NCBI RefSeq assembly: GCF_006337125.1
Contig: NZ_CP040887.1
Span: forward strand, 2,728,001-2,792,000
Direction of reading: 5' to 3'
From: Serinicoccus chungangensis
Lineage (GTDB): Bacteria; Actinomycetota; Actinomycetes; Actinomycetales; Dermatophilaceae
DNA length: 64,000 nt
In this document: positions 45,315 to 54,699 of the stretch, in pieces
How the letters are laid out: each line of letters opens with the position of its first letter
Numbering within the stretch: the stretch's first letter is position 1
The notes under the pieces: model-generated
Database searches by the model: none
What the model saw: only the letters and a program-made list of their open reading frames with translations
What the model was told of the DNA's origin: nothing
Program-made: the position numbers and the translations under genes

Positions 45315-45593
45315 CGTGGTTAAGCCCCTTTCGGCGGACTCCCAGAATACCACGCGTGGCGCAGGTCACGTAATCTTGAGAGCGATGTTTTCGCAGGTCA
45401 CAGGGTTGACAAGCACCAATCCATGTGCATCGCGGGGCCCCCGGATAGCCCCGGGGGTATGCCCTCGCGCCCCTCCTCCGCCGGCCGCCGAGGGAGCCTC
45501 GCGGCGGGTCCGGCGGAACGGTCCGGGAGCGCGTTCGCGCAGGTGACGAGGGAGGTCCGACCGGTCCTGCGGCCCGGACGATAGGCTATCCCC
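45315..45593. promoter_or_regulatory. Divergent promoter region, carD / lipoprotein gene
   Basis: 279 bp with no gene. TAGGCT at 45,582-45,587 ends 6 bp before the GTG start at 45,594, which suggests a leaderless transcript. A carD promoter must lie near 45,320-45,380, where AT content rises. Confidence 0.5.
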
Positions 45594-46136
45594 GTGACGA
45601 CTGCACGTAGCTCCCGCACCCGCCGCACGGCGGCCCTCGCGACCGGCGCGCTCGCCGCCCTGACCCTGGCCGGCTGCTCGGTGAACTCGCCCCAGGCGAC
45701 CACCTTCGTCTACGCCCCGGCCGACGGCGTGCAGATGAACGGCGAGAGCATCGACGTGCGCGACCTGCTGCTCGTCAGCCACGGCGACGGGGCGCCCGCG
45801 GTGGTCTCCGGCGCGGTCGTCAACCAGACCTCCGAGCCGGTCACGGTCACCGTCAGCGTGGCCGGGGAGGAGCTCACCCCCGAGGTCACGGTGGAGCCGC
45901 AGTCCGCGGCCCGGCTGGACGGCGGGATGCCCGACGGCACCGTCGAGGGCGAGCGCATCATCGTGCCCGCCCTGGAGGGCCCCTCGGGCCAGCACGTCGA
46001 GGTCCGGATCAGCGGGGCCGGCGAGACGCTGTCGACGACCGCCCCGGTGCTCCTGCCCCAGGGCCCCTACGAGATCTTCGCCGACGACGCGGGCGGGCCG
46101 CTGGAACCGGTCGAGGAGGACGGCGAGGACCACTGA
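45594..46136 (+). CDS. LpqE-like lipoprotein
   Basis: The 180-residue secreted protein has a lipobox in LTLAGC (Cys25 or near) after a basic N-terminus. The mature part is one beta-rich domain (VYAPADGVQMNGESIDVRDL; AVVNQTSEPVTVTVSVAGEE; ISGAGETLSTTAPVLLPQG) like copper-chaperone-type PCu(A)C or LpqE folds, but without the usual Met/His copper ligands. In mycobacteria lpqE sits beside carD in this divergent order, which supports the comparison. Function is unknown. Confidence 0.75.
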   Translation: MTTARSSRTRRTAALATGALAALTLAGCSVNSPQATTFVYAPADGVQMNGESIDVRDLLLVSHGDGAPAVVSGAVVNQTSEPVTVTVSVAGEELTPEVTVEPQSAARLDGGMPDGTVEGERIIVPALEGPSGQHVEVRISGAGETLSTTAPVLLPQGPYEIFADDAGGPLEPVEEDGEDH

Positions 46137-46151
46137 GCCGCCGCTGGACGT

Positions 46152-46192
46152 CGACGACGGCCCCGGACCGAGGAGGTCCGGGGCCGTCGTCG
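46152..46192. terminator. Strong terminator hairpin between lipoprotein gene and phoU
   Basis: CGACGACGGCCCCGGAC pairs perfectly with GTCCGGGGCCGTCGTCG across a 7-base loop: a 17-bp stem 15 bp after the stop. The genes converge, so it may work both ways. Confidence 0.85.
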
Positions 46193-46224
46193 TGCCGGGG
46201 GCGGCCGCGGGCGCCGCGCCCTGC

Positions 46225-46923
46225 TCAGCTCTCGCGCGGCACGCTGCCGGGGTAGCGGTCGTCGTCGCCGGGCAGCTGCTCGTCGTGCCACACGCCGGTC
46301 ACGAGGTAGACCACGCGCAGCGCGATCGACACGGCGTGGTCGGCATACCGCTCGTAGTAGCGCGAGAGCAGTGTCGCGTCGACCGTGACCTGCGCCGGCT
46401 GCGCCGACGACGGCTCGAGCAGCACGCGGAAGACCTCGCGGTGCAGGCGGTCCATGGTGTCGTCGGCCCGGATGAGCTCGCTGGCCCCGTCGGCGTCCTT
46501 GCTGTCGATGATGTCGCCGGCGCGCAGGATCATCGCCTCGGCGGTCGTGGCCATCTCCGCGAAGGTCGGGCGCAGGTCGTCGGGGAGGGCGTGCGCGGGG
46601 TAGCGCAGGCGGGTGAGCTTGGCGACGTGGCGGGCCAGGTCGCCGCTGCGCTCGAGGTCCGAGCTCATCCGGAGCGCGGTGACCATCTGCCGCAGGTCGG
46701 TCGCCACCGGCTGCTGCCGGGCCAGGACGTCGATGGCCCGGTTGTCCAGCTCACGGCGCAGCGCGTCGATGAGCTGGTCGTCGGAGATGACCTCCTGGGC
46801 CAGGGCGAGGTCGGTCTCCATCAGCGACGCGGTGGCTCGCCGGAGCGCCGTCGCCGACAGCCGGCTCATCTCCACCAGCTGTCCGCTGATGAGGTCGAGC
46901 TCCTCGGTGAACGCGCTGCGCAT
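46225..46923 (-). CDS. phoU: Phosphate signalling protein PhoU
   Basis: The 232-residue, all-helical protein with two PhoU repeats begins MRSAFTEELDLISGQLVEMS. It has E/D-rich metal-binding turns (VTALRMSSDLERSGDLARHV; YYERYADHAVSIALRVVYL). It damps SenX3-RegX3-type phosphate signalling. It is divergent from senX3, the usual actinobacterial layout. Confidence 0.93.
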   Translation of the reverse strand: MRSAFTEELDLISGQLVEMSRLSATALRRATASLMETDLALAQEVISDDQLIDALRRELDNRAIDVLARQQPVATDLRQMVTALRMSSDLERSGDLARHVAKLTRLRYPAHALPDDLRPTFAEMATTAEAMILRAGDIIDSKDADGASELIRADDTMDRLHREVFRVLLEPSSAQPAQVTVDATLLSRYYERYADHAVSIALRVVYLVTGVWHDEQLPGDDDRYPGSVPRES

Positions 46924-47122
46924 GCCTGCCTCCTCGGGGGTCGGGAACGGGGACGGGGCGACGCCCCAGTGTCGGGCACCGGGGACAGGTGCCACCAGCG
47001 TGCGACGGTGACAGACCGATGTGAACGCCGCGCGACCCCCGGATGAACTCTCGCCGGACAGGTCACCCCTGGGGCCCCCGTCGTGCACGGGGTGGTCACC
47101 GGCAGACCCTAGGCTGGTCATC

Positions 47123-48385
47123 GTGAACCCGCTCACCGCCGGGCTCCTGGGGCTCGTCCTGGGGCTGTTGCTGGCAGCGCTGGTGTGGTCGCTCGCGCGA
47201 TCCGCCGGGCGCGCCGCCGACGACCCCGGGGGCGCCGCACCGGTCGAGGTCGTCCCGGAGGGCGCCACGCAGGTGCTGTCCGTGCTGCGCTCGGGCGCCA
47301 TCGTCGCCGACCGCTCGGCGCAGGTGCACGTCGCCACCGGGGCCGCGCTGGCCTTCGGGCTGGTCCGGGGCGACGACCTCGTCAACACCCGGCTGCGCGA
47401 GCTCGTCGGCGAGGTGCTGACGCACGGGCGGGTGACCGAGGACGAGCTGGAGTACGTCCGGGGTCCCCTCTCCTCCGGCAGGGTGCTGCTGGCCGTGCGG
47501 GTGGCGCCCTTCGGCGACGGCCTGGCGCTCATCCTCGTCGACGACCGCACGCAGGCGCGCCGGGTCGAGGAGGTGCGCCGCGACTTCGTGGTCAACGTGA
47601 GCCACGAGCTCAAGACGCCGGTCGGCGGGCTGGCCCTGCTCGCCGAGGCCATCTCCGGGGCCGCGGACGACCCCGAGGCCGTGAGCCGCTTCGCCGGCCG
47701 GATGAAGGTCGAGACCGAGCGGCTCACCCGGCTGGTCGCCGAGATCGTCGACCTGTCCCGCCTTCAGGCGGGCGACCTGATGGCCGACATGGTGGTCGTC
47801 GACGTCGCGGCCTGCGCCGAGGAGGCGGTCGACCAGGCCCGGGTCGTCGCGGGGTCGCGCACCGTGGTGGCCGCCCCCGCCGGCCGGCCGGAGAACCTGC
47901 GCATCTACGGCGACCACGACCTCGTCACGACCGCCATCCGCAACCTCGTCACCAACGCGATCGCCTACTCCGACGACAAGACCCGCGTGGGGGTGGTCAC
48001 CCGCCGGGTCGACGACCTGGTCGAGGTGTCGGTGTCGGACCAGGGCCGTGGCATCTCGGCCCAGGACCAGGAGCGGATCTTCGAGCGCTTCTACCGCGTC
48101 GACCCGGCCCGCTCGCGCCGTACCGGCGGCACCGGCCTCGGCCTGTCGATCGTCAAGCACATCATCGCCGGCCACGGCGGCGACGTGTCGGTCTGGAGCG
48201 AGGAGGGCCAGGGCTCGACCTTCACCCTGCGCTTCCCCGCGGCCGTCGGCGAGACGCGCGCCGTCGGCACCCCCGCGCCGTACCGTCAGGGGCGCCCGGT
48301 CCAGGTGTTCGACCCGGCCCACGGCGACACCCCGCCCCCCGCCGCGAAGGCGGACCGACCTGACCGAGGAAAGGTGACCCGATGA
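47123..48385 (+). CDS. senX3: Phosphate sensor histidine kinase SenX3
   Basis: The 420-residue kinase has a membrane segment (LLGLVLGLLLAALVWSLA), a PAS-like domain (50-145), a DHp domain with phospho-acceptor His161 (VNVSHELKTP) and a HATPase domain (NLVTNAIAYS; DQGRGISAQDQERIFERFYRV; GGTGLGLSIVKHI). The GTG at 47,123 was chosen because TAGGCT at 47,110-47,115 lies 7 bp upstream (leaderless) and the longer frame has no conserved sequence. It overlaps regX3 by 4 bp. Confidence 0.93.
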   Translation: MNPLTAGLLGLVLGLLLAALVWSLARSAGRAADDPGGAAPVEVVPEGATQVLSVLRSGAIVADRSAQVHVATGAALAFGLVRGDDLVNTRLRELVGEVLTHGRVTEDELEYVRGPLSSGRVLLAVRVAPFGDGLALILVDDRTQARRVEEVRRDFVVNVSHELKTPVGGLALLAEAISGAADDPEAVSRFAGRMKVETERLTRLVAEIVDLSRLQAGDLMADMVVVDVAACAEEAVDQARVVAGSRTVVAAPAGRPENLRIYGDHDLVTTAIRNLVTNAIAYSDDKTRVGVVTRRVDDLVEVSVSDQGRGISAQDQERIFERFYRVDPARSRRTGGTGLGLSIVKHIIAGHGGDVSVWSEEGQGSTFTLRFPAAVGETRAVGTPAPYRQGRPVQVFDPAHGDTPPPAAKADRPDRGKVTR

Positions 48386-49065
48386 CCCGGATCCTGGTGG
48401 TGGAGGACGAGGAGTCCTTCTCCGACCCGTTGGCCTACCTGCTCGAGAAGGAGGGGTATGACGTCACCGTCACCGAGACGGGGACGGACGGGCTGTCGGA
48501 GTTCGAGCGCAACGGCGCCGACCTGGTCCTGCTGGACCTCATGCTGCCGGGCATGTCCGGGGTCGACGTGTGCCGGGCCCTGCGCCAGCGCTCCAGCGTG
48601 CCGGTCATCATGCTCACCGCCAAGGACTCCGAGGTCGACAAGGTGGTCGGCCTGGAGCTGGGGGCCGACGACTACGTCACCAAGCCCTACTCCGGCCGCG
48701 AGCTGCTCGCCCGGATCAAGGCGGTGCTGCGCCGGCAGACCGAGCCCGAGGAGCTGCTGCCCTCCACCGTCGAGTCCGGGCCGGTCCGGATGGACGTGGA
48801 GCGGCACACGGTGTCCGTCGACGGCAAGTCGGTGTCGCTGCCGCTCAAGGAGTTCGAGCTGCTCGAGATGCTGCTGCGCAACGCCGGGCGGGTGCTGACC
48901 CGGGGCCAGCTCATCGACCGCGTCTGGGGCAGCGACTACGTCGGGGACACCAAGACCCTGGACGTGCACGTCAAGCGGCTGCGCGCCAAGATCGAGCCCG
49001 ACCCGTCGCACCCGCAGCACATCGTCACGGTCCGGGGGCTGGGCTACAAGTTCGAGACGGCCTGA
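48382..49065 (+). CDS. regX3: Phosphate response regulator RegX3
   Basis: The 227-residue OmpR-type regulator has a receiver domain (acidic pair at EDE, phospho-acceptor Asp52 in LVLLDLMLPG, switch Thr and Lys in TAKDS and TKPYSG) and a winged-helix DNA-binding domain (LPLKEFELLEMLLRNAGRVL ... VHVKRLRAKIEPDPSHP). Coupled to senX3, it regulates phosphate-starvation genes. Its stop is 13 bp from the convergent gpmA stop. Confidence 0.95.
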   Translation: MTRILVVEDEESFSDPLAYLLEKEGYDVTVTETGTDGLSEFERNGADLVLLDLMLPGMSGVDVCRALRQRSSVPVIMLTAKDSEVDKVVGLELGADDYVTKPYSGRELLARIKAVLRRQTEPEELLPSTVESGPVRMDVERHTVSVDGKSVSLPLKEFELLEMLLRNAGRVLTRGQLIDRVWGSDYVGDTKTLDVHVKRLRAKIEPDPSHPQHIVTVRGLGYKFETA

Positions 49066-49078
49066 CCCGGTCGGCGTC

Positions 49079-49834
49079 CTACTTCTTGCCCTGGTTGGCG
49101 ACCGCCTGGATGGCGTCGGCGGCCGCCGCCGGGTCGAGGTAGCGCCCGCCCGGGGTCGTCGGCGCCAGGTCGGCGTCCAGCTCGTAGAGCAGGGGGATGC
49201 CGGTGGGGATGTTGAGCCCGGCGATGTCCTCGTCGCTGATGCCGTCGAGGTGCTTGACCAGCGCCCGCAGGCTGTTGCCGTGGGCGGCGACCAGCACCGT
49301 CCGGCCCTCGCGCAGGTCGGGCACGATCGCGTCGTCCCAGTAGGGCAGCATCCGGGTGACGACGTCCTTGAGGCACTCGGTGCGGGGCAGGTCCGTGCCG
49401 AGGTCGGCGTAGCGGGGGTCGCCGGCCTGGGAGTACTCGGCGTCGTCCTCGATGGGCGGCGGCGGGGTGTCGAAGCCGCGGCGCCAGGCCATGAACTGCT
49501 CCTCGCCGTACTTCTCCCGCGTCTGCGCCTTGTCCAGGCCCTGCAGCGCGCCGTAGTGGCGCTCGTTGAGCCGCCAGTGCCGGTGCACCGGGATCCAGTG
49601 GCGGTCGGCGACGTCCAGGGCCGTGTTGGCGGTGGTGATGGCCCGGCGCAGCAAGGAGGTGTGCAGGACGTCCGGCAGCAGGTCCTCCTCGCGCAGCAGC
49701 TCGCCGGCCCGGCGCGCCTCCTCGTGGCCGGTCGGCGTCAGGTCGACGTCGACCCACCCGGTGAAGAGGTTCTTCTCGTTCCACCGGCTCTCGCCGTGGC
49801 GCAGCAGGATCAGGGTGTATGCGGCCTCGCTCAT
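49079..49834 (-). CDS. gpmA: 2,3-bisphosphoglycerate-dependent phosphoglycerate mutase
   Basis: The 251-residue protein shows the catalytic motif [17 protein letters not shown] with His13, then [29 protein letters not shown] and [18 protein letters not shown] (second His). It interconverts 2- and 3-phosphoglycerate in glycolysis. A TAGGGT hexamer 7 bp upstream of the ATG (complement of 49,842-49,847) suggests a leaderless start. In actinobacteria it commonly lies near senX3-regX3 and mshA, as here. Confidence 0.95.
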   Translation of the reverse strand: MSEAAYTLILLRHGESRWNEKNLFTGWVDVDLTPTGHEEARRAGELLREEDLLPDVLHTSLLRRAITTANTALDVADRHWIPVHRHWRLNERHYGALQGLDKAQTREKYGEEQFMAWRRGFDTPPPPIEDDAEYSQAGDPRYADLGTDLPRTECLKDVVTRMLPYWDDAIVPDLREGRTVLVAAHGNSLRALVKHLDGISDEDIAGLNIPTGIPLLYELDADLAPTTPGGRYLDPAAAADAIQAVANQGKK

Positions 49835-49851
49835 GCCGCCCACCCTACCGA

Positions 49852-50370
49852 TCAGGGCCGACCGGCCTGCCCCTCGGTCGAGGACTCCAGCTCGGCGCGG
49901 AAGGCCTCGAGGTTGGCGGTGGACTCGCCGCGGTCGACCCGCCAGGCCCACTCACGCCGGATCGAGGTCCAGAAGCCCAGCCGCAGCAGCTCGTTGAAGG
50001 GCTCGTCACAGGCGGCGAGGACCGCCCCGAGCAGCTCGTCGAGCACCCCCTCGTCCGCGAGCCCGGCCAGCGGGACGCGGCCGGTGAGGTAGACGTCCCC
50101 GCTCGCGTCCACGGCATACCCGACACCGGGCAGCCGCAGCGCCCGCCGCAAGAGGTAGCGGTAGAACGCCTCGTGGTTCTCGTCCGGGTTGCGGATGACG
50201 AAGGCGCGCAGCTCCAGCGCGCGCTCGCCCACGACGAGGGACAGGACGGTGCGCAGCTTGCGCTCGCCGGGCAGGGCCACGGCGGTCTCCCCCGGCCGGG
50301 TGCCGACCTCCCAAGCGACGCCGAGGGCGTCGAGCTGCTCACGGAGCCGGGTCTGCGCGGACTCGTCCAT
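49852..50370 (-). CDS. YbjN-domain protein
   Basis: The 172-residue protein resembles the YbjN/type III secretion chaperone-like fold ([65 protein letters not shown]). Its start lies inside the 3' end of mshA (32-bp overlap), so they are in one operon. This neighbour of mshA is conserved in actinobacteria. Function is unknown. Confidence 0.85.
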   Translation of the reverse strand: MDESAQTRLREQLDALGVAWEVGTRPGETAVALPGERKLRTVLSLVVGERALELRAFVIRNPDENHEAFYRYLLRRALRLPGVGYAVDASGDVYLTGRVPLAGLADEGVLDELLGAVLAACDEPFNELLRLGFWTSIRREWAWRVDRGESTANLEAFRAELESSTEGQAGRP

Positions 50371-51658
50371 CCGGTCCTCCTCGCCGACGTGCGTGGGTGT
50401 CCTTCGCGGCAGCATAGGCCGACAGCAGGGCGTCGACCGTGCGCTCCCACGAGTAGCCCTGCGCGTGCGCCACCCCCTGCGCCGACCACGCGGCCCGCTC
50501 CTGCGGGTCCTCGAGGCGCCGCAGCGCCTGCTGCAGGGCGTCCGCCCAGGCGCCCGGGTCGTGCCCGTCGACCAGGACGCCGGCCTCCCCCACCGCGAGC
50601 GGCAGGCCGCCGACGCGCGCGGCCAGCACCGGCGTGCCGCAGGCGAGGGCCTCGATCGCGACCAGGCCGAAGGACTCGTTGTGGGAGGGGACGACCACGA
50701 GGTCGGCGGCGCGCATCCGGCGGGCCAGCTCCTCGCGGGTGACGGGCGGGGCGACGTGCACCAGCCCCTCGACGCCCTCGGCGACGGCCAGCTGGTGCAG
50801 CGCCCCGGGGGTGGCGGTGCCGCTGCCGGAGAGACCGCCCAGCACCGAGACGACCAGCCGGTCGCGCAGCGCCGGGTCGCGCCGGACCAGCTCGGCGGCG
50901 GCGCGCACGAGGACGTCGGGGGCCTTGAGCGGCTGGATGCGGCCGACGAAGAGCAGCACCCGGTCCTGCGGCGCCAGACCGAGGGCGCGGCGGTCGGCGG
51001 CGCGGTCCCCGGGGCGGAAGGTCTCCAGGGCGACCCCGGGCGGGACGACGTGCACGCGCGCGGGGTCGGCGGCGTAGTGCTGCACGAGGTCGCGGGCCTC
51101 GGCCGGGGTGTTGGCGACCAGGGCATCCGCCCGGTCGACGAGCTCCTGCTCGCCCGCCGCCCGCGACGGCGGCTCGGGGGTGTCCCCGGCGGCGAGCGCC
51201 GCGTTCTTGACCCGGGCCGTCGTGTGCATGGTCTGGACCAGCGGCACGGCGAAGCGGCGGGCGGTGAGGCCGCCGGCCTGGCCGGAGAGCCAGTAGTGCG
51301 CGTGGATGACGTCGTAGTGCCCCTCGGCCAGCCCGGCGACGTGCCGCGACAGGTCGTCGGCGAAGGCGCACAGGTGGCCCGGGAGCTCGTCCTTGGGCAC
51401 ACCCTCGCGCGGCCCGGCGGGGACGTGGTGCACGGTGACGTCCAGGCCCGGCTCGAGCTCGACGCTCCCGGACCCCCCGGAGTCGGCGCGCGTGAAGATG
51501 TCGACCTCCACGCCGCGACGGGCGAGCCGGGTCGCGGTCTCGACGACGTAGACGTTGAGGCCGCCCGCGTCCCCGGTGCCCGGGCGCTGCAGGGGTGAGG
51601 TGTGCAGCGAGACCATCGCGACCCGGCGGACCGGCAGGTCGGCGGGGGTCGTCGTCAC
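50339..51658 (-). CDS. mshA: D-inositol-3-phosphate glycosyltransferase MshA
   Basis: The 439-residue GT4 enzyme joins GlcNAc to inositol-3-phosphate, the first step of mycothiol synthesis. Motifs are RVAMVSLHTSPLQRPGTGDA, GGLNVYVVETATRLARRGVE, YDVIHAHYWLSGQAG, LLFVGRIQPLKAPDVLVRAA and SHNESFGLVAIEALACGTPV. The GTG at 51,658 follows CACACT by 6 bp, a weak -10 for leaderless expression. It is divergent from a methyltransferase gene across 47 bp. Confidence 0.94.
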   Translation of the reverse strand: MTTTPADLPVRRVAMVSLHTSPLQRPGTGDAGGLNVYVVETATRLARRGVEVDIFTRADSGGSGSVELEPGLDVTVHHVPAGPREGVPKDELPGHLCAFADDLSRHVAGLAEGHYDVIHAHYWLSGQAGGLTARRFAVPLVQTMHTTARVKNAALAAGDTPEPPSRAAGEQELVDRADALVANTPAEARDLVQHYAADPARVHVVPPGVALETFRPGDRAADRRALGLAPQDRVLLFVGRIQPLKAPDVLVRAAAELVRRDPALRDRLVVSVLGGLSGSGTATPGALHQLAVAEGVEGLVHVAPPVTREELARRMRAADLVVVPSHNESFGLVAIEALACGTPVLAARVGGLPLAVGEAGVLVDGHDPGAWADALQQALRRLEDPQERAAWSAQGVAHAQGYSWERTVDALLSAYAAAKDTHARRRGGPDGRVRADPAP

Positions 51659-51705
51659 GCCAGCAGTGTGGCACGCGGCGCCCGGGGTCGACCTAGTCTG
51701 GGTCG

Positions 51706-52572
51706 GTGCCCGCCCGCCCCACCCGCCGACCCGTCGGCACCGTGACCCGCGGCACGACCAACCCCAACCGGCTGCGCAAGGTCGACCGGTGGATGGGGTA
51801 TGCCCTGGGCGGGCTCCTGCGCGCGGCGCCGGAGCCACCCGTGGTGGTCGACCTGGGCTTCGGCGCCTCTCCCGTCACGGTGCTGGAGCTGGCGGCGCGG
51901 CTGCGCCGGGTCCGGCCGGACGTGCGCCTGGTCGGGGTGGAGATCGACCCGGAGCGGGTCGAGCGGGGTCGCCTGCTCGCCGACCCGCCGGGCGTGGACT
52001 TCGCGCTCGGGGGGTTCGAGGTGCCGCTCCCGCGGGCGCTGGGGGCGGACGCGCGACCGACGGTGGTGCGGGCGCTCAACGTGCTGCGGCAGTACGCCGA
52101 GGAGGAGGTGGCGCCGGCGTGGGGGCGGGTCGTGCGGCGGCTGGCCCCGGGCGGGGCGCTCGTCGAGGGCACCTGCGACGAGCTCGGCCGGCTGGCGAGC
52201 TGGGTCGACGTGCGTCGCGGGCCGGACGGCGCCCCGGTGCCGGTGTCCCTCACGCTGTCGCTGCGGCTGGCCGGTCTCGAGTCGCCCTCGGTCGTCGCCG
52301 AGCGGCTGCCCAAGGCGCTCATCCACCGCAACGTCCCGGGTGAGCGCGTGCACGACTTCCTGCTGGCCCTGGAGGCCGCGTGGGCGCGGTCGGCGCCGAT
52401 GGCGAGCTACGGCGCCCGCCAGCGCTTCGTGGCCACCGCCCGCACCCTGCGCGAGGACGGCTGGCCGGTGAGCGGCGGCGTCGCCCGGTGGCGCCTCGGC
52501 GAGCTCACCGTCGCCTGGCCCGCCGTCGCCCCCACCTCGGCGACCTCCACCCCTGCACCGGACGCGCGGTAG
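51706..52572 (+). CDS. Class I SAM-dependent methyltransferase
   Basis: The 288-residue protein has SAM-binding motif I VVVDLGFGASPVTVLEL, then VGVEIDPERVERGRLLA and RALNVLRQY. The substrate is unknown; this conserved neighbour of mshA is annotated only as a methyltransferase. TAGTCT (51,694-51,699) lies 6 bp before the GTG, so the mRNA is probably leaderless. Its stop codon lies inside the first unit of a 22-bp repeat array, which shapes the protein's last residues (TPAPDAR). Confidence 0.82.
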   Translation: MPARPTRRPVGTVTRGTTNPNRLRKVDRWMGYALGGLLRAAPEPPVVVDLGFGASPVTVLELAARLRRVRPDVRLVGVEIDPERVERGRLLADPPGVDFALGGFEVPLPRALGADARPTVVRALNVLRQYAEEEVAPAWGRVVRRLAPGGALVEGTCDELGRLASWVDVRRGPDGAPVPVSLTLSLRLAGLESPSVVAERLPKALIHRNVPGERVHDFLLALEAAWARSAPMASYGARQRFVATARTLREDGWPVSGGVARWRLGELTVAWPAVAPTSATSTPAPDAR

Positions 52573-52630
52573 GCATACACCGGACGTGCGGTAGGCACAC
52601 ACCGGACGCGTGGTAGGCATACACCGGGCG
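52557..52630 (+). repeat. 22-bp tandem repeats (family B), overlapping a stop codon
   Basis: Units begin at 52,557, 52,579 and 52,601, with a partial fourth at 52,623. The unit reads ACCGGACG(C/T)G(C/T)GGTAGGCA(T/C)AC with few changes. The first unit includes the TAG stop of the methyltransferase gene. The core ACCGGACGCG also occurs in the arrays at 53,037 (inverted), 61,361 and 61,556. Confidence 0.8.
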
Positions 52631-52681
52631 TCGCCCCGCTGCCGACAGGCCGCGTCCAGCCAGGCGGCGTAGGCTGCGGTC

Positions 52682-53011
52682 ATGCCAGCGATCTACGAGG
52701 CCCAGAACCTGCTGCAGCTCGTCGTGGGCGTCGCGGTCTTCGGGATGATGCTGTGGGCCCTCATCGACTGCGCCCGCACCCGCGGCGACGCGTTCGCGGC
52801 GGCCGGCAAGCGCACCAAGCAGTTCTGGCTGCTCCTCACCGGCGGCGCAGCGCTGATCGGCTTCATCTTCATGTTCAGCCCGTTCTCGATCTTCAACGTC
52901 ATCGCGGTGGTGGCAGCGGGGGTGTACCTCGCTGACGTCCGCCCGGCCGTGAAGTCGGTGCAGGGCCGGGGTGGGTCGTCCACGCACATGGGTCCGTACG
53001 GCCCCTGGTGA
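52682..53011 (+). CDS. DUF2516 small membrane protein
   Basis: The 109-residue protein has membrane segments LQLVVGVAVFGMMLWALIDC, FWLLLTGGAALIGFIFMFSP and FNVIAVVAAGVYLADVRPAV. This is the DUF2516 pattern, common in actinobacteria and of unknown role. TAGGCT at 52,670-52,675 lies 6 bp before the ATG (leaderless). 22-bp repeats flank the gene on both sides. Confidence 0.8.
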   Translation: MPAIYEAQNLLQLVVGVAVFGMMLWALIDCARTRGDAFAAAGKRTKQFWLLLTGGAALIGFIFMFSPFSIFNVIAVVAAGVYLADVRPAVKSVQGRGGSSTHMGPYGPW

Positions 53012-53036
53012 GCTCCCCGAGTCGGGGGTATGCCCG

Positions 53037-53124
53037 GAGCGGCCTGAGCACACGTCCGGAGCGGCCCGAGCACACGTCCGGAGCGGCCCGAGCACGCGTC
53101 CGGTGCGGCCCGAGCACGCGTCCG
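53037..53124 (-). repeat. Array of four 22-bp tandem repeats (family B)
   Basis: Units at 53,037, 53,059, 53,081 and 53,103, each (G)(A/T)GCGGCC(C/T)GAGCAC(A/G)CGTCCG. On the minus strand each contains CGGACGCGTGCTCGG. The array fills the gap between convergent DUF2516 and dtd genes. Confidence 0.85.
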
Positions 53125-53152
53125 GTGCGGTGGTGACGGGCCGTCGGTCAGG

Positions 53153-53578
53153 TCAGGTGTCGACGAGGAGCGTGAACGGCCCGTCGTTGACGAGCTCGAC
53201 CTCCATCATGGCGCCGAAGCGTCCGGTCGCGACCTCGACGCCGCGCTCCCGCAGCGCCGCGACGACCGCCTCGACCAGGGGCTCGGCCACCGGCCCCGGC
53301 GCCGCGTCGCCCCAAGACGGCCGCCGACCCTTGCGGGTGCTGCCGTAGAGCGTGAACTGGCTGACCACCAGCACCGGCGCCCCGGTCTCCAGCACCGACC
53401 GCTCCTCGCGCAGGATGCGCAGCTCGGCGATCTTGCGGGCCATCGTCTCCACGTCGGCGGGCCCGTCGTCGTGGGTGGCGGCGACCAGCGCCACGAGGCC
53501 GGGCCGGTCGATCTGGCCGACCACCTCGCCCTCGACCCTCACCGACGCCCGGGTCGCCCGCTGCAGCACCGCCCGCAC
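53153..53578 (-). CDS. dtd: D-aminoacyl-tRNA deacylase Dtd
   Basis: The 141-residue enzyme removes D-amino acids from mischarged tRNA. It has the [17 protein letters not shown] motif and the C-terminal NDGPFT motif, which form the cross-subunit active site. The GTG start gives the normal opening [20 protein letters not shown]. Confidence 0.94.
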   Translation of the reverse strand: MRAVLQRATRASVRVEGEVVGQIDRPGLVALVAATHDDGPADVETMARKIAELRILREERSVLETGAPVLVVSQFTLYGSTRKGRRPSWGDAAPGPVAEPLVEAVVAALRERGVEVATGRFGAMMEVELVNDGPFTLLVDT

Positions 53579-53621
53579 TAGCCCTCCTCCGGCCGGCCGG
53601 CCCCGCGCAGGACCGCCGGCA

Positions 53622-54635
53622 TCAGCCCACCTCGGGCAGGACGGCGCGCACCCCGCCGACCCGCTCGCCGTGACCGCGCACCACCGCGCGCCCGTCGAGC
53701 GCGTCCATCGTCTCCGCCGCGCCCTCCCCGAGCTCGTGGACCCCCGCCCGGCGCAGGGCCGCCGTCGCGACGACCACCCGCGCCCGCTCACCGCCGTCGG
53801 TGATCTTCACGGACAGGCCGCGCCCGTCCGCCAGACCCACGGCGTAGACCGACTCCGCGCCGTCCTTGGCGATGAGCCCGGGCACCGCCCCGATGAGCTC
53901 GGTCACGTCCCGGCCGGTGCCGCCGAGGAACTCGGGGTGGCTCCGGATCGCCCCCGCGACCCGGCCCGCCTCGGTCGAGGCGTCCGCGGCGGCGATCCGC
54001 CCGAAGGCGCGGGCCAGCCCGGTCGAGGACACGCCGAGCGCGGGCGCCCCGCACCCGTCCACCGTCGTGACGGTGACCGGCTCGCCGGTGAGCTCCTCGA
54101 CCACCTCGAGGACGAGCCGCTGCAGCGGGTGCCCGGGGTCGAGGTAGCTCGCGGTGTCCCAGCCCGCCGCCACGCAGGCGGCCAGCATGCCGCTGTGCTT
54201 GCCCGAGCAGTTCTGGGCCAGCGAGGTCGCGGGGTTCCCCTCCCGCACCCAGCGGCGGCGCTCGTCCTCGTCCAGGGGCAGGTCGGGGGTGTTGCGCAGC
54301 GCCGACTCGTCCAGCCCCACCGCGGCGAGGATGCGCCGGGCCCCGTCGAGGTGGCGCGCCTCCCCGGAGTGGCTGGCGCACGCGAGCGCGAGCAGCTCGC
54401 CCTCGAGGGGGGCGCCGGCCCGCAGCATGGCGATCGCCTGGAGCGGCTTGAGCGAGGACCGCGGCAGGATCGGCGCGTCGACCGGCCCGAGCGCGAGCTC
54501 CAGGGAGCCGTCCGGGGCGGTCAGCGCGACGACGCCGTGGTGCACCGACTCGACGAAGTCGTTGCGCACCACCTCGGCGACGACCGGCGCGGACGCCAGC
54601 GGTGAGTCGGAGGCCTGCGGGACGTGGGGTGCCAT
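53622..54635 (-). CDS. Asparaginase (Rhizobium etli AnsA-like family)
   Basis: The 337-residue protein belongs to the family with [57 protein letters not shown] and [11 protein letters not shown]. The conserved Ser-Lys and Cys motifs differ from the classical type I/II enzymes. It is expected to hydrolyse asparagine to aspartate and ammonia. It is in line with ygfZ, 64 bp away. Confidence 0.88.
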   Translation of the reverse strand: MAPHVPQASDSPLASAPVVAEVVRNDFVESVHHGVVALTAPDGSLELALGPVDAPILPRSSLKPLQAIAMLRAGAPLEGELLALACASHSGEARHLDGARRILAAVGLDESALRNTPDLPLDEDERRRWVREGNPATSLAQNCSGKHSGMLAACVAAGWDTASYLDPGHPLQRLVLEVVEELTGEPVTVTTVDGCGAPALGVSSTGLARAFGRIAAADASTEAGRVAGAIRSHPEFLGGTGRDVTELIGAVPGLIAKDGAESVYAVGLADGRGLSVKITDGGERARVVVATAALRRAGVHELGEGAAETMDALDGRAVVRGHGERVGGVRAVLPEVG

Positions 54636-54699
54636 GCGCCAGATCCTGCCAGCCGCACCCGCGACCCCTGCACCCCGGGACGCCCCGGTATGCCCTCGC

